A DNA stretch of 64,000 bases. Origin: Flaccisagitta enflata. Taxonomy: Eukaryota; Chaetognatha; Sagittoidea; Aphragmophora. The stretch is taken from positions 83,886,001-83,950,000 of the forward strand of contig OZ231126.1 of the NCBI GenBank assembly GCA_965153355.1. The letters are read 5' to 3'. A model generated the notes under the pieces. That model saw only the letters and a list, made by a program, of their open reading frames with translations, made no database searches and was not told the origin of the DNA. Positions 36,561 to 48,468 of the stretch are shown piece after piece. The position numbers and the translations under genes are program-made. Position 1 is the first letter of the stretch. Every line of letters begins with the position of its first letter.

Positions 36561-39063
36561 ATTATTGAAGAGAAAATAAAATAAATGTTTGTTTACTGAT
36601 GATAAGTATTGAATAGATTTAAGCTAAGAGTAGAAATTGCTCCGTGATAAAGACAACATAATTGATATGATCAATGTAAGTTTAACTGGCTATAGATATT
36701 TAGATTTTGATTCAAGCAATTCAAAGATAATTAAAAATTGAAAAATAATGAAATTATTTTTTATTTACACCCAAATTGCCACAACATCTGAGTAGCGATA
36801 TTTTTGGACTCTCTATGTATCAAAGTATAAAATGATAGGTAAGTTGATAATTGTTTAGTAAGTCTATCTTGTTGATCCTAATGTTTCAAGATTAAATTCA
36901 TTTATAGGGAAAGAGAGATAAATTTATTTTTCCATTTGAAATGACCAAATCACAAATTCATCAAATGATGTGACAATGATCTACTAATTCTCTTATGAAG
37001 ATTTAGTGATGCCACCCGGTACAAAATATTCTTTATGACAATACTCCCTCTATTTTACTCTCAATTGCGCAAAATGGTTAACCTTAATGCAAAAATGAGT
37101 TTAGGCTTTGTTGTATTTACTTTCTTTTAAAAAAATGGTTCCCAATGTAGGATTTTGGAAAAAGAAGTCTTATTTTCTTTTAAAAAAGAAAATTTTTGAT
37201 GAAATTACTCTAATTTGTGCATAAAAATCATTAAAAAAGGTTTGATATTTCTGCTACTTTCTGCTAGCAGCAAGAAAATTTCTGCTAGCAGAGCAGTTGG
37301 GATTTCTGCTAGCAGCTCTGCTAGCAAATTGCCTGCTAGTTCGAGTACTAGCTTGACTGGGTCGTCACGGTGCCATGGAATTAGGTTGTCACTACATGCC
37401 ATTTACAGGATGTTTTGTGAATAATGAGTCAACCAGCCAGTTGGTTTGTTCATTTTGTATATCATTTAGTCGCAAACCATCCAGCTTCTGGGCATCAGTT
37501 GGTGTCCTGTACCCAAAAAAATGGGTTTCGCCCTATATATACATTTATATTTAAAAATACACATGTATATACCACCAAGACCCAAGTACAGGTAGGGCAC
37601 ACCTTGAAGGTGTCCTCCACTGCATGGCTTGTAGAATATAAAAATCATCAGGAATCCGCCATGACATCGAAAAGAATATCATGTGTTTTCCCGACCAATT
37701 TTCAAACTAATTTATTATAGGGAAACAAAATTTAAAAGGCATGTTAGGAACTACAATTAAAAAATATAATAAAATCTGGACGGCGTTTGGCTATGGTCTG
37801 CGACAAGTGGGTCAAAAGATTCTCATAGCCTCCCACCAATACTGTCCCTTGAAAAATATGAAAAAATATATTAGAAAAATGTTGGAAACATGTAAAAAGA
37901 AGAGGTACTGGAAGCTAAAGCGTACTGAGGCATTAACCCCCGCGGACTGTGGTTTATAATATGCAAATGGAGCCAGCAAAAGCGCGCATGAGCGTGTAAT
38001 TATGTTGGCGTGGATGATGGGAGTATAAACCCATCACAACTGAAACGCAGCTGCTGCAGCTGCTACAGCTGCTCAGAATTGACAGTTGACTTCCTTCCAT
38101 TAATATGCAAACGGCGCTGGACAACGATCAAAGTCAACGATGAACGATCCCTGACGACGATTTCCCTCTCAGGCGACCAACTTAAGAAACGCGTCAGTCT
38201 CTATTTTGAGATGAAGACATGAACAGTGACGAGTTATGACATGGTAACTAAGTTTCATGCTTGCTCTAGTTTAGGCCCTTTTTCGTCCGGTTTTAAGATG
38301 ATTTTTTACGGATTTGTACGGATTTGTACTAATTGGCGTCCTAATCGCCGTTAGAAAAAAAAAAGTCGATAAGTTGGTCTGTCGGTATGTACATATGTCC
38401 GTCCGCCCACTTCTCCATCCCTCCGTTGGTCCATCTGTAACATTATTAAAATACGTACATTAAAGTATTCTTGTAAGAACATATTGTTTTTATTCTGAGG
38501 CTCAGCGTTCTTGATTTTGAGTCGATTTGAGGCTCAAAATCTGATCTTCAATCGAGAGGAGATGAGAACCAAGATGTTTATCATAAACAAATCAAATGTT
38601 AAATGCAGGGCTGAGTTCATCATTGCAAATTTGTATTTGCACAATGCAGTCTCACTTCCGTGATACTTGTCATTTATGCAAGCTCATTCATTAGTCTAGA
38701 GTTCAAATGTTCTTATATTTCCCCCCCCCCTCACCCCGTTTTAAGACTGTCAATGATTTTTCTTATCTTTTTTCTCCCCTGAGCCTCGATGTTTCTATAA
38801 TTCATAGACAAGGTTTTTAGTCAAACATTTACCTAAAATTTACTTAAAATTGGATAGGTGAGTATATGAGTGGAAGCATATACTATACAGGAATAAGTAA
38901 CTTTTGAATGTTTTGTTTATTTTTAGATTTTCAGTTGATTTTGAAAAACATTTTTCTTCAAAGTTTTTTGTAAGATACTTTTTGTTGCACATTTCATTTG
39001 AGTATATTCAAATCTAAGGGTGAGGATGCATTTGTGGAATTTGCCTCTTGAATATTGACCATA
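36561..39063. other. Intron, mostly AT-rich
   Basis: 37240-37345 and 35440-35525 share inverted GCTAGCAG-rich pieces around an E element. The motif island at 37955 is listed separately. Confidence 0.5.
37955..38180. promoter_or_regulatory. Possible regulatory island in a phosphatase intron
   Basis: A GC-balanced, non-repetitive stretch. It holds an octamer ATGCAAAT (37961-37968), TAATTA (37997-38002), three E-boxes CAGCTG spaced exactly 9 bp (38048, 38057, 38066) and a near-octamer ATGCAAAC (38105-38112). POU, homeodomain and bHLH factors bind such motifs. No coding frame is convincing. Inferred from motif clustering alone. Confidence 0.35.
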
Positions 39064-39094
39064 CCATCTTGGCCATAAATATACGGACAGCAGC
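39064..39094 (+). mobile_element. Solo Tc1-like terminal repeat
   Basis: TACCATCTTGGCCATAAATATACGGACAGC alone matches the ends of the two deleted Tc1-like copies. No partner end is visible nearby. Confidence 0.55.
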
Positions 39095-39277
39095 CCTCAT
39101 AAAAGTGGAGTAGCGGGTAGCGCCGCTATTCGGAAAAGAAGAGGATGTGTCGGAAGATTTTGACAGGAGAGGAGGAAGAAGAAGAAGAAGAAGAGAGAAA
39201 GAGAAAAAGAAGAAAAAGAAAAAGATGAAGAAAAAGAGCCAAAAAGGTGCGATGTGTTGACCGGCAATTTTGGTGTT

Positions 39278-39480
39278 GCTGCTAATCAGGCTGTTGCTCC
39301 AGGAGGATCACTACAGCTGATGATGCGGAATTCCTGTGATTGATGATGTTGATGTTGTTGCTAATCATGCTGTCGGTCCAGTGGGACCACTACAGATGGT
39401 GATGCGGAATTACTGCAATTGTTTATGTTGATGTTATTGCTAATCAGGCTGTCGGGCCACGGGGACCACTACAGCTGATT
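39278..39480 (+). repeat. 77-bp tandem repeat, 2.6 copies
   Basis: GCTAATCAGGCTGTTGCTCC, GATCACTACAGCTGATGATG and CGGAATTCCTG recur at 39281, 39359 and 39435. Confidence 0.75.
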
Positions 39481-39827
39481 TTGGTAATTACAGGTGACTA
39501 CAATTAACGACGATATCAAGCGGCGATAATGAATTGGGGCTTTTGTGGGTTTTGTTATTTACAATGAGATCATGCACATGAGGATTATGTAAATTCATTG
39601 ATTTGAGTAATTTCATGTTTAAGATTTTTAGTCTTTCCTCAAGGGCGTGGAAGGACAAATGATACATATCTGGAAATTCCCCCCCAGTGTTCTACAAGAC
39701 ATCATGCGTTTTTTTTTAATAGAAGAGTGGTACCAACCAAGTGATAGTAGCATACATTAAGTAATTTATCATTTATGCATATTGCATTAAATTATTATTC
39801 CTAAATGACATTCATTTAAAAACAGGG

Positions 39828-39875
39828 CCGCATACATGGCCAGTAAGTGGTCGCTGGCGGGTGGGTGGGTGGGGC
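39828..39875 (-). mobile_element. Family A fragment
   Basis: ACAGGGCCGCATACATGGCC then GGTCGCTGGCGGGTGGG matches the reversed 3' part only. Similar scraps lie at 24172-24205, 38366-38440 and 57745-57790. Confidence 0.5.
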
Positions 39876-40204
39876 CCAAACACATAGGAAATATCTCATG
39901 CCACTCGTTGCTAGCAAAAGCGGCTAGTCTCTAAGTCATAGGATAGAATTACTTTTTCTTCTTTTTAAATTTTTTTTTCTAAACGATAAAAAGAAAAAAA
40001 TGTCACGGTAGTGTAAGTAAAAGGAAATGGTACACTGGTTTTGAACTATTTTCATTGGCCACTTCAGGCAAGTACTTTGACTAGCCAGAGGCGGGACTTT
40101 TTAAATCAACTTTAATATCAAAGTGAATTTATTTATCTCAGATGCGTCTCTACTGTTTTTTGACTCAATCATCACTGACAGACCGACGGATGGACAAAAT
40201 GATG

Positions 40205-40752
40205 TGCTACCTAGTCATGCAAGGATCGCACATTGTCAGCGGTACCCGATGCCCTGCTGGGAGTGATCCAGTGAAAAAGTAGAGTGACAGCAGGGCAGCG
40301 GCCTCAAAGGGCCGATGTCCTGTAGAACACAGAGGGGAATTTTGAGACGTCCGTCCTTCCGTCTGTCCTGAGGGGGCTCTAGATGGCTGATTTATGCCAC
40401 TGAAGGCATATTTGAGGGCTGGAGGGCAAAATTAAGGCTTGGAGATCAGATTTGAGGTTTGGAGGGCTGGTTCTATGCTTGGAGGGCTGATTGAAGGTCT
40501 GTAGGGCAGATTTGAGGTCTGGAGGGCAGATTTGAGGCATGGAGGGGGGCTGATTTGAAGCCAAGAGGGCTTAATTGAGGCCTTGGAGGGCTAATCTGAG
40601 GTGTTGATGGTCAACAGGGGGGGATGGAAGGAAGGACGGATGGACGGATGGATGGATGGACGGATGGACGTAGGACGGACGGATGTCTCGAAATTTCCCC
40701 GTGTTCTACAGGACATGGCATCAGCCCTTTGAGGCCGCTGCCCAAAAACGGA
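40205..40752. mobile_element. Family D element
   Basis: GCAAGGATCGCACATTGTCA and GCAGGGCAGCGGCCTCAAAG at the left; a ~27-bp degenerate repeat (GGGCAGATTTGAGGTCTGGA) in the middle; (GGAC/GGAT)n near 40625-40680; then the inverted CTTTGAGGCCGCTGCCC at the right. Confidence 0.7.
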
Positions 40753-40785
40753 AAGAAAGAGTGGAACATTGACTACATGACTTAC

Positions 40786-40902
40786 AGGATAGATGGCTCT
40801 GGCGCTGTCGTGGATGGATAAGATGTGTGTAATTTGGTTCTCCACAAGTTGATCCTCGTCCTTGGCATCTCGCAAGTTGCCCAGATATAAGCCCGGGATG
40901 AT
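40786..40902 (-). CDS. DUSP22/15-like phosphatase, exon encoding residues about 8-46
   Basis: The exon encodes 39 residues that begin IIPGLYLGNLRDAKDEDQ and end HDSARAIYP. This is the N-terminal part of the atypical dual-specificity phosphatase fold (ILPGLYIGN...THILSVHDSAR in DUSP22). It is bounded by an acceptor (TTTTACATCAG before ATCATC) and a strong donor (CCT followed by GTAAGT), with phase 0 at both ends. The family removes phosphate from Tyr and Ser/Thr; DUSP22 acts on JNK-pathway and receptor-proximal signalling and is usually N-myristoylated. The myristoylation exon (MGNGM... in vertebrates) is not present upstream within the window. If it encodes seven residues, the catalytic Cys falls at position 88, as in human DUSP22. 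The exon sits between two family D repeats, 33 bp from one and 57 bp from the other. Confidence 0.93.
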
Positions 40903-40958
40903 CTGATGTAAAATTGAGGGCAAGTGGAAAATAAAGAGGGTTTGAAGAGGGTTTTTTT

Positions 40959-41329
40959 GGGCAGCGGCCCCAAAGGGGTCAATGACCTATGCTTTCACAC
41001 ATATGGGGGAATTTTCTCCTTCTTCTTCTTCTATGTACCCCCCTCCCCCCAGCCTCCAGGCCCATATCTCAGCCTCGAGGCCCAAATCCCAGTTTTGAGG
41101 CCCAAATCCCGACCTCCAGGCCTAAATCCCCACCCCAAGGCCCAAATTCCAGCCAAAAGGGATTTGGGCCTGAAGACTGGGATTTAGGCCTTAAGGCTGG
41201 GATATGGGCCTTGAGGCTGAGATATGGGCCTCGAGGCTGAGGGAGGGGGGGTGCAGAGGAAAAGAAGAAGGAGAAAATCCCCCTTATGTGTGAAAGCATA
41301 GGTCACCGACCCCTTTGGGGCCGCTGCCC
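40959..41329. mobile_element. Family D foldback, 371-bp palindrome beside the exon
   Basis: GGGCAGCGGCCCCAAAGGGG at the left and its complement at the right enclose paired CTATGCTTTCACACAT, GGGGGAATTTTCTCCTTCTT and 'AGGCCCAAATCCC' repeats. It lies 57 bp upstream of the phosphatase exon acceptor at 40903. Confidence 0.85.
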
Positions 41330-41465
41330 TGCTCCCCCCTCAAATTCAACTACAACCTACTTAAGCAGGGCACGGGTACTGCTGACCATCTAATGCTTTT
41401 GCGACTATTTCAAATGATGTAACGCTTTCTTTACAGTTTGCAATGAACATTAATAAAGCTTTTAA

Positions 41466-41588
41466 ACAAGGACAAGTAGGCCAATATGGAGCGACATGTG
41501 GATCGTCGAACAAATGCGTTACCGACAGACCGACCAACTAACCAACTGACAGACATAGCCAGTTATAGAGGTCCTTGTCGAACCTAAA
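41466..41588 (-). mobile_element. Family B (A-related) element
   Basis: Reverse copy: ACAAGGACAAGTAGGCCAAT, GTGGATCGTCGAACAAATGC and CTATAACTGG complement at the right end. Confidence 0.65.
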
Positions 41589-41599
41589 AACCATCCTTT

Positions 41600-41905
41600 T
41601 GGGCAGCGGCCCTGAAGGGGTCGATGACCTATGCTTTCAGTAAATGCCTTTCACACAGGGGAATTTTCTCCTTCTTCTCCTTCTCCTTCGCACCCCCCCC
41701 CCCATCCAAGCCCATATCTCAGCCTTGAGGCCCATATCCCACCCTTGAGGCCCAAATCCCACCCTTGAGGCCCAAATCCCAACCTAAAGGCCCAAATCTT
41801 ATCTCAAGGCTAAACTCCCATCTACTAGGCCCAAATTCCAGCTTCAAAGGATTTGGGCCTCAAGGGTGGGATTTGGGCCTCAAGGGTGGGATATGGGCCT
41901 CGAGG
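41600..41905. mobile_element. Family D foldback, one end lost
   Basis: GGGCAGCGGCCCTGAAGGGG, ACCTATGCTTTCAG and CTTGAGGCCCAAATCCC repeats as at 40959; the right end is cut by the family A element at 41908. Confidence 0.75.
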
Positions 41906-41907
41906 CT

Positions 41908-42022
41908 GAGATTGGTTGGTTGGTTGGTTGGTCCGTAGAGGTGATCGAGTCAAAAAGTGAGAAAACGCGCATTTCCGGCCCTGCCCACCCGTCCGCAACT
42001 GGTGGCCGTGTATCCGGCCTTG
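41908..42022 (+). mobile_element. Family A element, 5' truncated
   Basis: Starts in GGTTGGTTGGTTGGTCC and ends CACCCGTCCGCAACTGGTGG, CCGTGTATCCGGCCTTGTT. It breaks the family D palindrome to its left. Confidence 0.7.
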
Positions 42023-42100
42023 TTACTATACTGCTGCCCAATGATCTGAATGCCCCTGTCTGTTTGAACTTGATTGACTTTTTTGTTGTTAATGATTCTC

Positions 42101-42672
42101 CAGGGGTGTATATAATTGAGCGGCTTTTGATTTTATTCCCCCCCCTGCCTTTGATTTTCTTCCCCGCGACATGTCGCGTCGCGTTGCAAAATCAATGATT
42201 TTCTTCCCCACAAAGCAATAAATTAGTATGTTATAGGTTTAAACAGAGTTAAAGTGTGTTGTAGTAATCAGATACTACCATTTGGAACTACCAAAAGTGT
42301 TAAATCTTCAAAAAATTTCTTTTTAGTTGCGGACACGCAACTCTATAAGAGGCTTTGTCCATCCGTCGGTCCGTCGGTCCGTCGGTCCGTCGGTCGGTCT
42401 GTCATGCTCGAGTTGAAAACGCGTGAAACGCGCATTTACGATGCTGCAGTTGTCATTGAATATGTGTGGGTGTATGTTAGTGTGTGGGAAGGGGGTTGGG
42501 GTGAGGCTGGGGGTTGGCTGCCCCTGCCCACCCGTCCGCAACGATATTGTGACCCCACGTCACTTGTTTCTTCTTTTCTAGCTTTTGATTTTTTTCCCCA
42601 TCTCCAAACGTTTTAATTTTATTCCCCCCCCCACGGGGGGGGGGGGGGAATACTCAACCTTATACAGGCCTG
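42101..42672 (-). mobile_element. Family G element, copy 3, interrupted by a family A element
   Basis: CAGGGGTGTATATAATTGAG at the left and CTCAACCTTATACAGGCCTG at the right are flanked by TGATTCTC on both sides (42093-42100 and 42673-42680). The inner sequence is the reverse complement of copies 1 and 2 and is broken by the family A element at 42325-42568. Confidence 0.8.
42325..42568 (+). mobile_element. Family A element, GATATTGT-tail subfamily, inserted in family G
   Basis: Head AGTTGCGGACACGCAACT, GGTCCGTCGGTCCG tract, tail GTCCGCAACGATATTGTGAC and CACGTCACTTGTTT. It interrupts an otherwise intact family G element, showing mobility. Confidence 0.85.
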
Positions 42673-42793
42673 TGATTCTCATAAACGACAATTGGCCTTG
42701 CCAAACGCTGCTTGGTTGCGCCAGCTCCCGGGCGCGGGGAGAATCGTAGTCATTTACTGATTGGCGGAAAAGCAAACGAGCGCCGGAGTTATC

Positions 42794-42895
<102 letters not shown>

Positions 42896-43109
42896 TTGGC
42901 CGAAAATGTGTGCGTCTTTGTGCACGTGTTCCTGTGCACCCGGTTTTTTCCTTCAGTTTCCCTTTTTAGGCGCTTGCTAAGCGACTACACAGTGGTTCCA
43001 AAAAATAAAAAGTGCACTAAAATCCCAATTTTCTCATAGGGACCTATTTCAGACACGGGAAATCCAATGGTGATGTTTAAATTTTTCTGTCACTTAAGGA
43101 AACTGCCTT

Positions 43110-44095
43110 AAGGGCATCTTGAAAATAGGTATAAAATTTTTTTTTTGAAAAAAATATATTTGTTAAGCCTAATTGTAGCCTAAGGGTGGCAATAACAGAT
43201 AGCAGCTGTCATTTGACCTCAGAAAGGGGTTTCAAGGACTCAGAGGCGTGTTAAAGCTATTTTTCAGCAGTTTTTAGGGTCAAATGCCCATATTTTCAAC
43301 GACAACGCCCTATTGTGAGGCCAGAATTGAGTGTATCTATTCAGAATACACCTTCCTGTAAATTTTCAGATTAGCCCTATTCTTTTTCAAGCCTTAACAG
43401 TGTTTTAAAGCCATTTTTAAGCAGTTTTTAGGGTATAATGCCCATTTTTTCAACGGCAACGCCCTAATTTGAGGCCAGATCCAACTGTATTTATTCAGAA
43501 TACACCTTTCTGTAAATTTTCAGTTTGGCCCGACTCTTTTTCAAGCCTCAATGGTGTTTTATAGCCATTTTTCAGCAGTTTTTAGGGTCAAATGCCCATA
43601 TTTTCTATGACAACGCCCTACAGTGAGGCCAGAATTGAGAGTACCTATTCAGAATGCGCATTCTTTAAAATTTTCAAAGTGGCCCGACTCTTTTACAAGC
43701 CTCAATGGGGTTTTAAAGCCTTTTTTTAGCAGTTTTTAGGGTCAAATGCTCATTTTATCAACTGTATCACCCTACAGTGTGGCCTTAAATTAGTGTATCC
43801 ATTTTTAGTTGCGGACACGCAACTCTATAAGAGCCTTTGTCCGTCCGTCGGTCTGTCGGTCCGTCCATCCGTCGGTCTGTGAGCATGAGTCCAAAAGTGT
43901 GAAAACATGCATTTCCGCCCCTGCCCTGCCCTGCCCCTGCCCACCCGTCCGTAGTATTGGCCATGTATCCGGCCTTGTTTTTTCATGTGCTTCCCTAAAA
44001 ATTTTCAGACTGACCTTTCTCTTTTCAAGCCTTAATGGGGCATAAAAGTCTATTTTCAGCAGTTCTTAGGGTCAAAAGTCCATCTTTTGACGGTA
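43110..44095. repeat. 155-bp minisatellite, about five units
   Basis: CAGTTTTTAGGGTCAAATGC recurs near 43270, 43425, 43577, 43733 and 44061, with TTCAGAATACACC, CTTTTTCAAGCCT and CAACGCCCTA at fixed offsets. One unit is split by a family A element. No coding sequence. Confidence 0.8.
43807..43978 (+). mobile_element. Family A element inserted in a minisatellite
   Basis: Head AGTTGCGGACACGCAACT, GTCGGTCTGTCGGTCC tract, tail CCATGTATCCGGCCTTG. It splits a unit of the 155-bp array. Confidence 0.85.
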
Positions 44096-44106
44096 TCTCC
44101 AGCCAG

Positions 44107-44192
44107 ATATTGGGTCTGGAAGGGTTGATCACAGTCTTGGGAAGACAGATTTCAGGTCTGAGGGGCCTGTAAGGGGGAGGGGGATGAATAAA
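44107..44192. mobile_element. Family D fragment
   Basis: CAGATATTGGGTCTGGAAGG to GGGGGAGGGGGATGAATAAA is identical to part of the elements at 51640 and 53342. Confidence 0.7.
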
Positions 44193-44361
44193 CGGACGCC
44201 AGTATTTATCAATCATCAGGCTATAACTTTCAGATTGTTCTAATAATCTCGCATTAAATAAGCACGCTATGGGGCGCCTGAAGCTCTGTTTTACCTATTG
44301 AGAAAATAGTTCGTTACACACGCATGCCGAGTCGCGGATGGGTGGGCAGGAGCAGAACAAG

Positions 44362-44413
44362 GCCGGATACACAGACCAACAAAGCAGGGTGTAGAGTCGC
44401 ATAGCACGCGACT
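44362..44413 (-). mobile_element. Family A element, internally deleted
   Basis: AACAAGGCCGGATACACAGA is joined almost directly to GTGTAGAGTCGCATAGCACG; the body is missing. Confidence 0.65.
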
Positions 44414-44518
44414 AATAACGAAAAAATGCTGACATTTTGTTTTGGTTACGGACTGACGGAGGAACCAATGGAGAGTCTAATGGAGGGACCGACGGACCTT
44501 CTGACAGGACTGACACCG

Positions 44519-44924
44519 CTAGTTTTAGTAGTATGGTCCAGGAAAGTACCATTTTGAGAAATCAAGTGGTGGAAAAAGCGTTTCTGAACCCTTTTTTCGT
44601 GCTGAAGCCAGTGGTGATGGTCCCGAGCCTGTAAAATGATCGGGTACCCCACAACATTTGCCCTGAACGAGCATATATACCAATTTTGACATATTTCAGC
44701 CATTTTTTGGCATAACGGTAGTGTTTTAATGGGCTTCTCTCTCAAAATAAACAGAAAAGCCACTCTGATTGATTTTGTCAATAAAACAAAGCATATTCAT
44801 ACAGATTTAAAATATTTTGACTTCAAAATGTGCGTTTTTGAGCCCTGGGGCCCTGTATCGAGCATAAAATTTCAATTCTCGTCAGTTTGTTCCTATTCTT
44901 ACTGTTGTTGATGTTGTGGTTGTT

Positions 44925-44985
<61 letters not shown>

Positions 44986-45095
44986 TGTTGTTGTTGTTAT
45001 TGTTATTGTTGTTATTGCTTGGGCTTTAAGTGTTTAATGCCGATATTACTTCTGAAAAAAATCACTGACTGAAAATCAATCATCTGTCTATTTAC
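44519..45095 (+). repeat. Left arm of a 4.3-kb inverted repeat
   Basis: CTAGTTTTAGTAGTATGGTC, GTGGTGATGGTCCCGAGCCT, AATAAACAGAAAAGCCACTC and CCTGGGGCCCTGTATCGAGC, then (TTG)n and CTGACTGAAAATCAATCATC. All recur inverted at 48070-48840. Confidence 0.8.
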
Positions 45096-45208
45096 TAATT
45101 TAGCAATTGAGACGACGAGTTTTAATGTCATCAAAAGCGATAACTACATTAAAGAGTCAACGAGTTAAGGTTAATCTGGACTTTGTTGGGCCTCAGTCGT
45201 GGTTTTTT

Positions 45209-45401
45209 AGTAAGGTGCAAGCGACTCTACAATCTGCTTTGTCCGTCAGTTGGTCAATCAGTTGGTCAGTTGGTCGCACATTACTTCTTTTATGTTTTTA
45301 TTTCTTTGACCTCACTGCTCCTGCCCAAATGGTCTAGTGACCTCAAATATGGTCCTTGCCTACCCGCACGCCACTTTGGTAGCCGTGAATCCGCACTTGT
45401 T
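45209..45401 (+). mobile_element. Family A element, diverged
   Basis: GTGCAAGCGACTCTACAATC, GTCAGTTGGTCAATCAGTTG, CCCGCACGCCACTTTGG and a tail reading CCGTGAATCCGCACTTG. Confidence 0.7.
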
Positions 45402-45689
45402 TTCGATCATCTTGCAATGCTGGATCAGAAAAATTCCACTCAGACATAGTCCACTGACTGGCTGACAAAGCAACCTATCTAGTGGCCAACGGATGATGCT
45501 TTCGTTGCGATGAAATTAACTGTCGATGGTCTTCATGGCGTTAGCGATGAACGAGGCTGCTGTAATGTTCAAGGTTTAAATCTTAAAACTCATTTTGCTA
45601 CTAGTTAGATTGCATTTTATGCAGCTCTGTACCCTTGCCAAGTCGGGCAGTCTGGCTGTCTGCTGTCTGAATGTACTATTACTTTTTTT

Positions 45690-46240
45690 TGGGCAGTGGC
45701 GGCCCCGAAGGGGGGGAATCTGTCCATTTGTCCATACGTATGGCTGTCCATCCATCCATCTGTCCATCCGTACATCCCCCCCTACCCCACCCTCAGGGCT
45801 TCATCTCCGTTGGGGCCCTAATTCAAACTGAATGGCCCAAATTCAAGCAAAATGGCCCAAATCCTTGCGAAATGGCCCAAATCCATGCAAAATAGCCAAA
45901 ATCTGGTTAGAAAACCTGCATCTTGGTCTGAAAGCCATCAATTTGGCCCCTTCGAGCTAGATTCTGGCTTCTGATACCCAGGTTCTGGCTTCTTAAACCC
46001 ACATCCAAGCCTTAAATACCCAGATCATGACCTCTGGGACCCAGATTCTAGCCTCTAAGACCCAGGTTCCGGCCTCAAGTACCCAAGTCCTGGCCTCAGT
46101 CTCTCAAATCCCGGCATCAAAGAACAAGGAATTGGCCCCTGAGAACCAGATTCTAGCCTCAGAGACCCAGATCCTGGCCTGCTCCACCCTTAACTTAACC
46201 TACAAACTACTCGAGAAGGGTACCGTTGTCCATGCTATTT
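45690..46240. mobile_element. Family D element with 'AATGGCCCAAAT' and 'CCTCTAAGACCCAGG' repeats
   Basis: GGGCAGTGGCGGCCCCGAAG, CCATCCATCCATCTGTCC tract, then about 15 diverged 20-28 bp repeats; ends CTACTCGAGAAGGGTACCG. Confidence 0.65.
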
Positions 46241-46244
46241 GATT

Positions 46245-46640
46245 AGAGTTTAAATAACATGGCATCCTGGATAGAAGGAAGGGAGACAGCATGGATGTAC
46301 AGATGGACTGATGAACGGATGGACGGATGGACGGATGGACGGACAGTGAGATGGATGGGCGGATGGGCGGACAGATTCCTCCTGTGCTCCACAGGACTTT
46401 GTCCCCTTCGCACTATGGGCTGAAAATCACCACCTACCAGGAAGTACCTCCACCGACCACCCTCGACCACCTAACCACCCCCTCGCACTATCACTACGGG
46501 CTGAAAATCACCACCTACCAGGAATTACCTCCACCGACCACCCTCGACCACCTAACCACCCCCTCTCCTGCTCCTCTTCCATACTACTCAAGCAGGGCAT
46601 GGGTTCCGCTGACCACTTACTGCCTTTGGGCTGCTATTAG
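46245..46640. mobile_element. Family D element with a duplicated CCACC segment
   Basis: GGACGGATGGACGGATGG tract and CTCCACAGGACTTTG are followed by two ~75-bp copies containing GGGCTGAAAATCACCACCTA (46419-46565), ending AAGCAGGGCATGGG. Confidence 0.65.
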
Positions 46641-47050
46641 CGTCTGTATGCTATCAAATAGCTTTTACTACATTTTCTGCTCACTTGCATCATTGTATGT
46701 GATAAGAGAATTTAGGTACACTTGCACCTGTCAATTTCTTTCCATAGGACCACGGGCCTCAGGATGTGACATTGCATTCAAGCATGTTGCAGCATGTTGC
46801 AGCCAACCAAAGGTTTTTCAAGTACACTTGAAAATATGCTATCCAAAAGTTACAGAATTCTAAGATGAATTTTCTGCTCTGTCACTATCAATGAGCGGGT
46901 ACCCATTTTTACCCAATTCTATCCTTCAGTCGGATTGCTAATGGCAGTTACCCGAGTTATCAGTTGCTACTAATTTATGTGCCTACGATCGATTATGGAT
47001 TAAAGATAATGACCTCATCTTCTTCTTCCTCCTAGCATTTATCATCCTAT

Positions 47051-47340
<290 letters not shown>

Positions 47341-47596
47341 TTTTATTTTTTCATAACTTAGACTTGTGATATATGCATCCGGCATGTTTAATGATCACTT
47401 GCTAAATCTATTTAGCATTGTATGTAAATGAATATGAAATACAAAACCAATAAGAAGATGTAACAATACTAATGATAAAATCTAAACTTAAAAAAAGGAA
47501 AAGCTTAAAAATATATTTCTTAAAATATTATTGTTACTTTTGGATGATCAGCAATTTTCAAACATGCAAAAAAAATTTTACTTCGTTAAGAAAAAC

Positions 47597-47749
47597 AAGG
47601 CCTTATACACTCCTCCTAAGTAGTGACGGGTGGGCAGGAGTGGTATAGCAAACAAAATGCTTGCATTTGGTTTTTAAGGACCGACAGACCAATGGACCGA
47701 TGGACCGACAGACCAACACTGCAAGTTCTAGAGCTGGGAGTCCGCGACT
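47597..47749 (-). mobile_element. Family A element, diverged
   Basis: AACAAGGCCTTATACACTCC, GACGGGTGGGCAGGAG, ACCGATGGACCGACAGACC and GGGAGTCCGCGACTAA. Confidence 0.7.
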
Positions 47750-48069
47750 AATATTCAATTATAACCACAACCAAAAGTCGGTCTTAGCAGTATCTAAACC
47801 GAACCTATATTCATGAATATTAATTAATTGAACCGAATCCAGTTATTTTCTAAATCTAATGCCAGATCACTGAAGTATACCTGCCACTTTGCAATAATTT
47901 TTTTCTTTTTCCGCTATTCGACCTTGTGCTACCACCTTTGCTTTATTCGGTATTGGAAGTTTTTTTGCTCTCATTTACCAGCCTTTACGGGCTTTTTCTT
48001 CTTCATTGAATTGGTCATTTCCTGTCTCTTTAATGTATTGTTTTTTATGACATTAAAACTTGTTGACTC

Positions 48070-48201
48070 AATCGCTGAATTAGAATCAGATGATTAATTT
48101 TCAGTCAGTGTTTTTTTTTTCAGAAGTAAAATCAGCAACCAACACTTTTGGCCCAAGCAGTAACAACCCTTAAAAACAATAGCAACAGCAACAACAACAG
48201 C

Positions 48202-48271
<70 letters not shown>

Positions 48272-48436
48272 GCAAGAATATTAAACTCAGCAACAGCATC
48301 AGCAACAACAGTTACATTTTCGAAGATAAGAAAGTGAAAAAATACTTATTTTCAAGAGTGAAAGAATAATCAGTTTAAGGCAACAACAACAGCAACAGCA
48401 AATAACAACAACAACAGCAAACAAAAACAACACTCA

Positions 48437-48468
<32 letters not shown>

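Noticed and set aside
37741-37959. Frame IWTAFGYGLRQVGQKILIAS
   Set aside because: Protein-like for 70 codons, but no splice sites, no domain and AT-rich codons.
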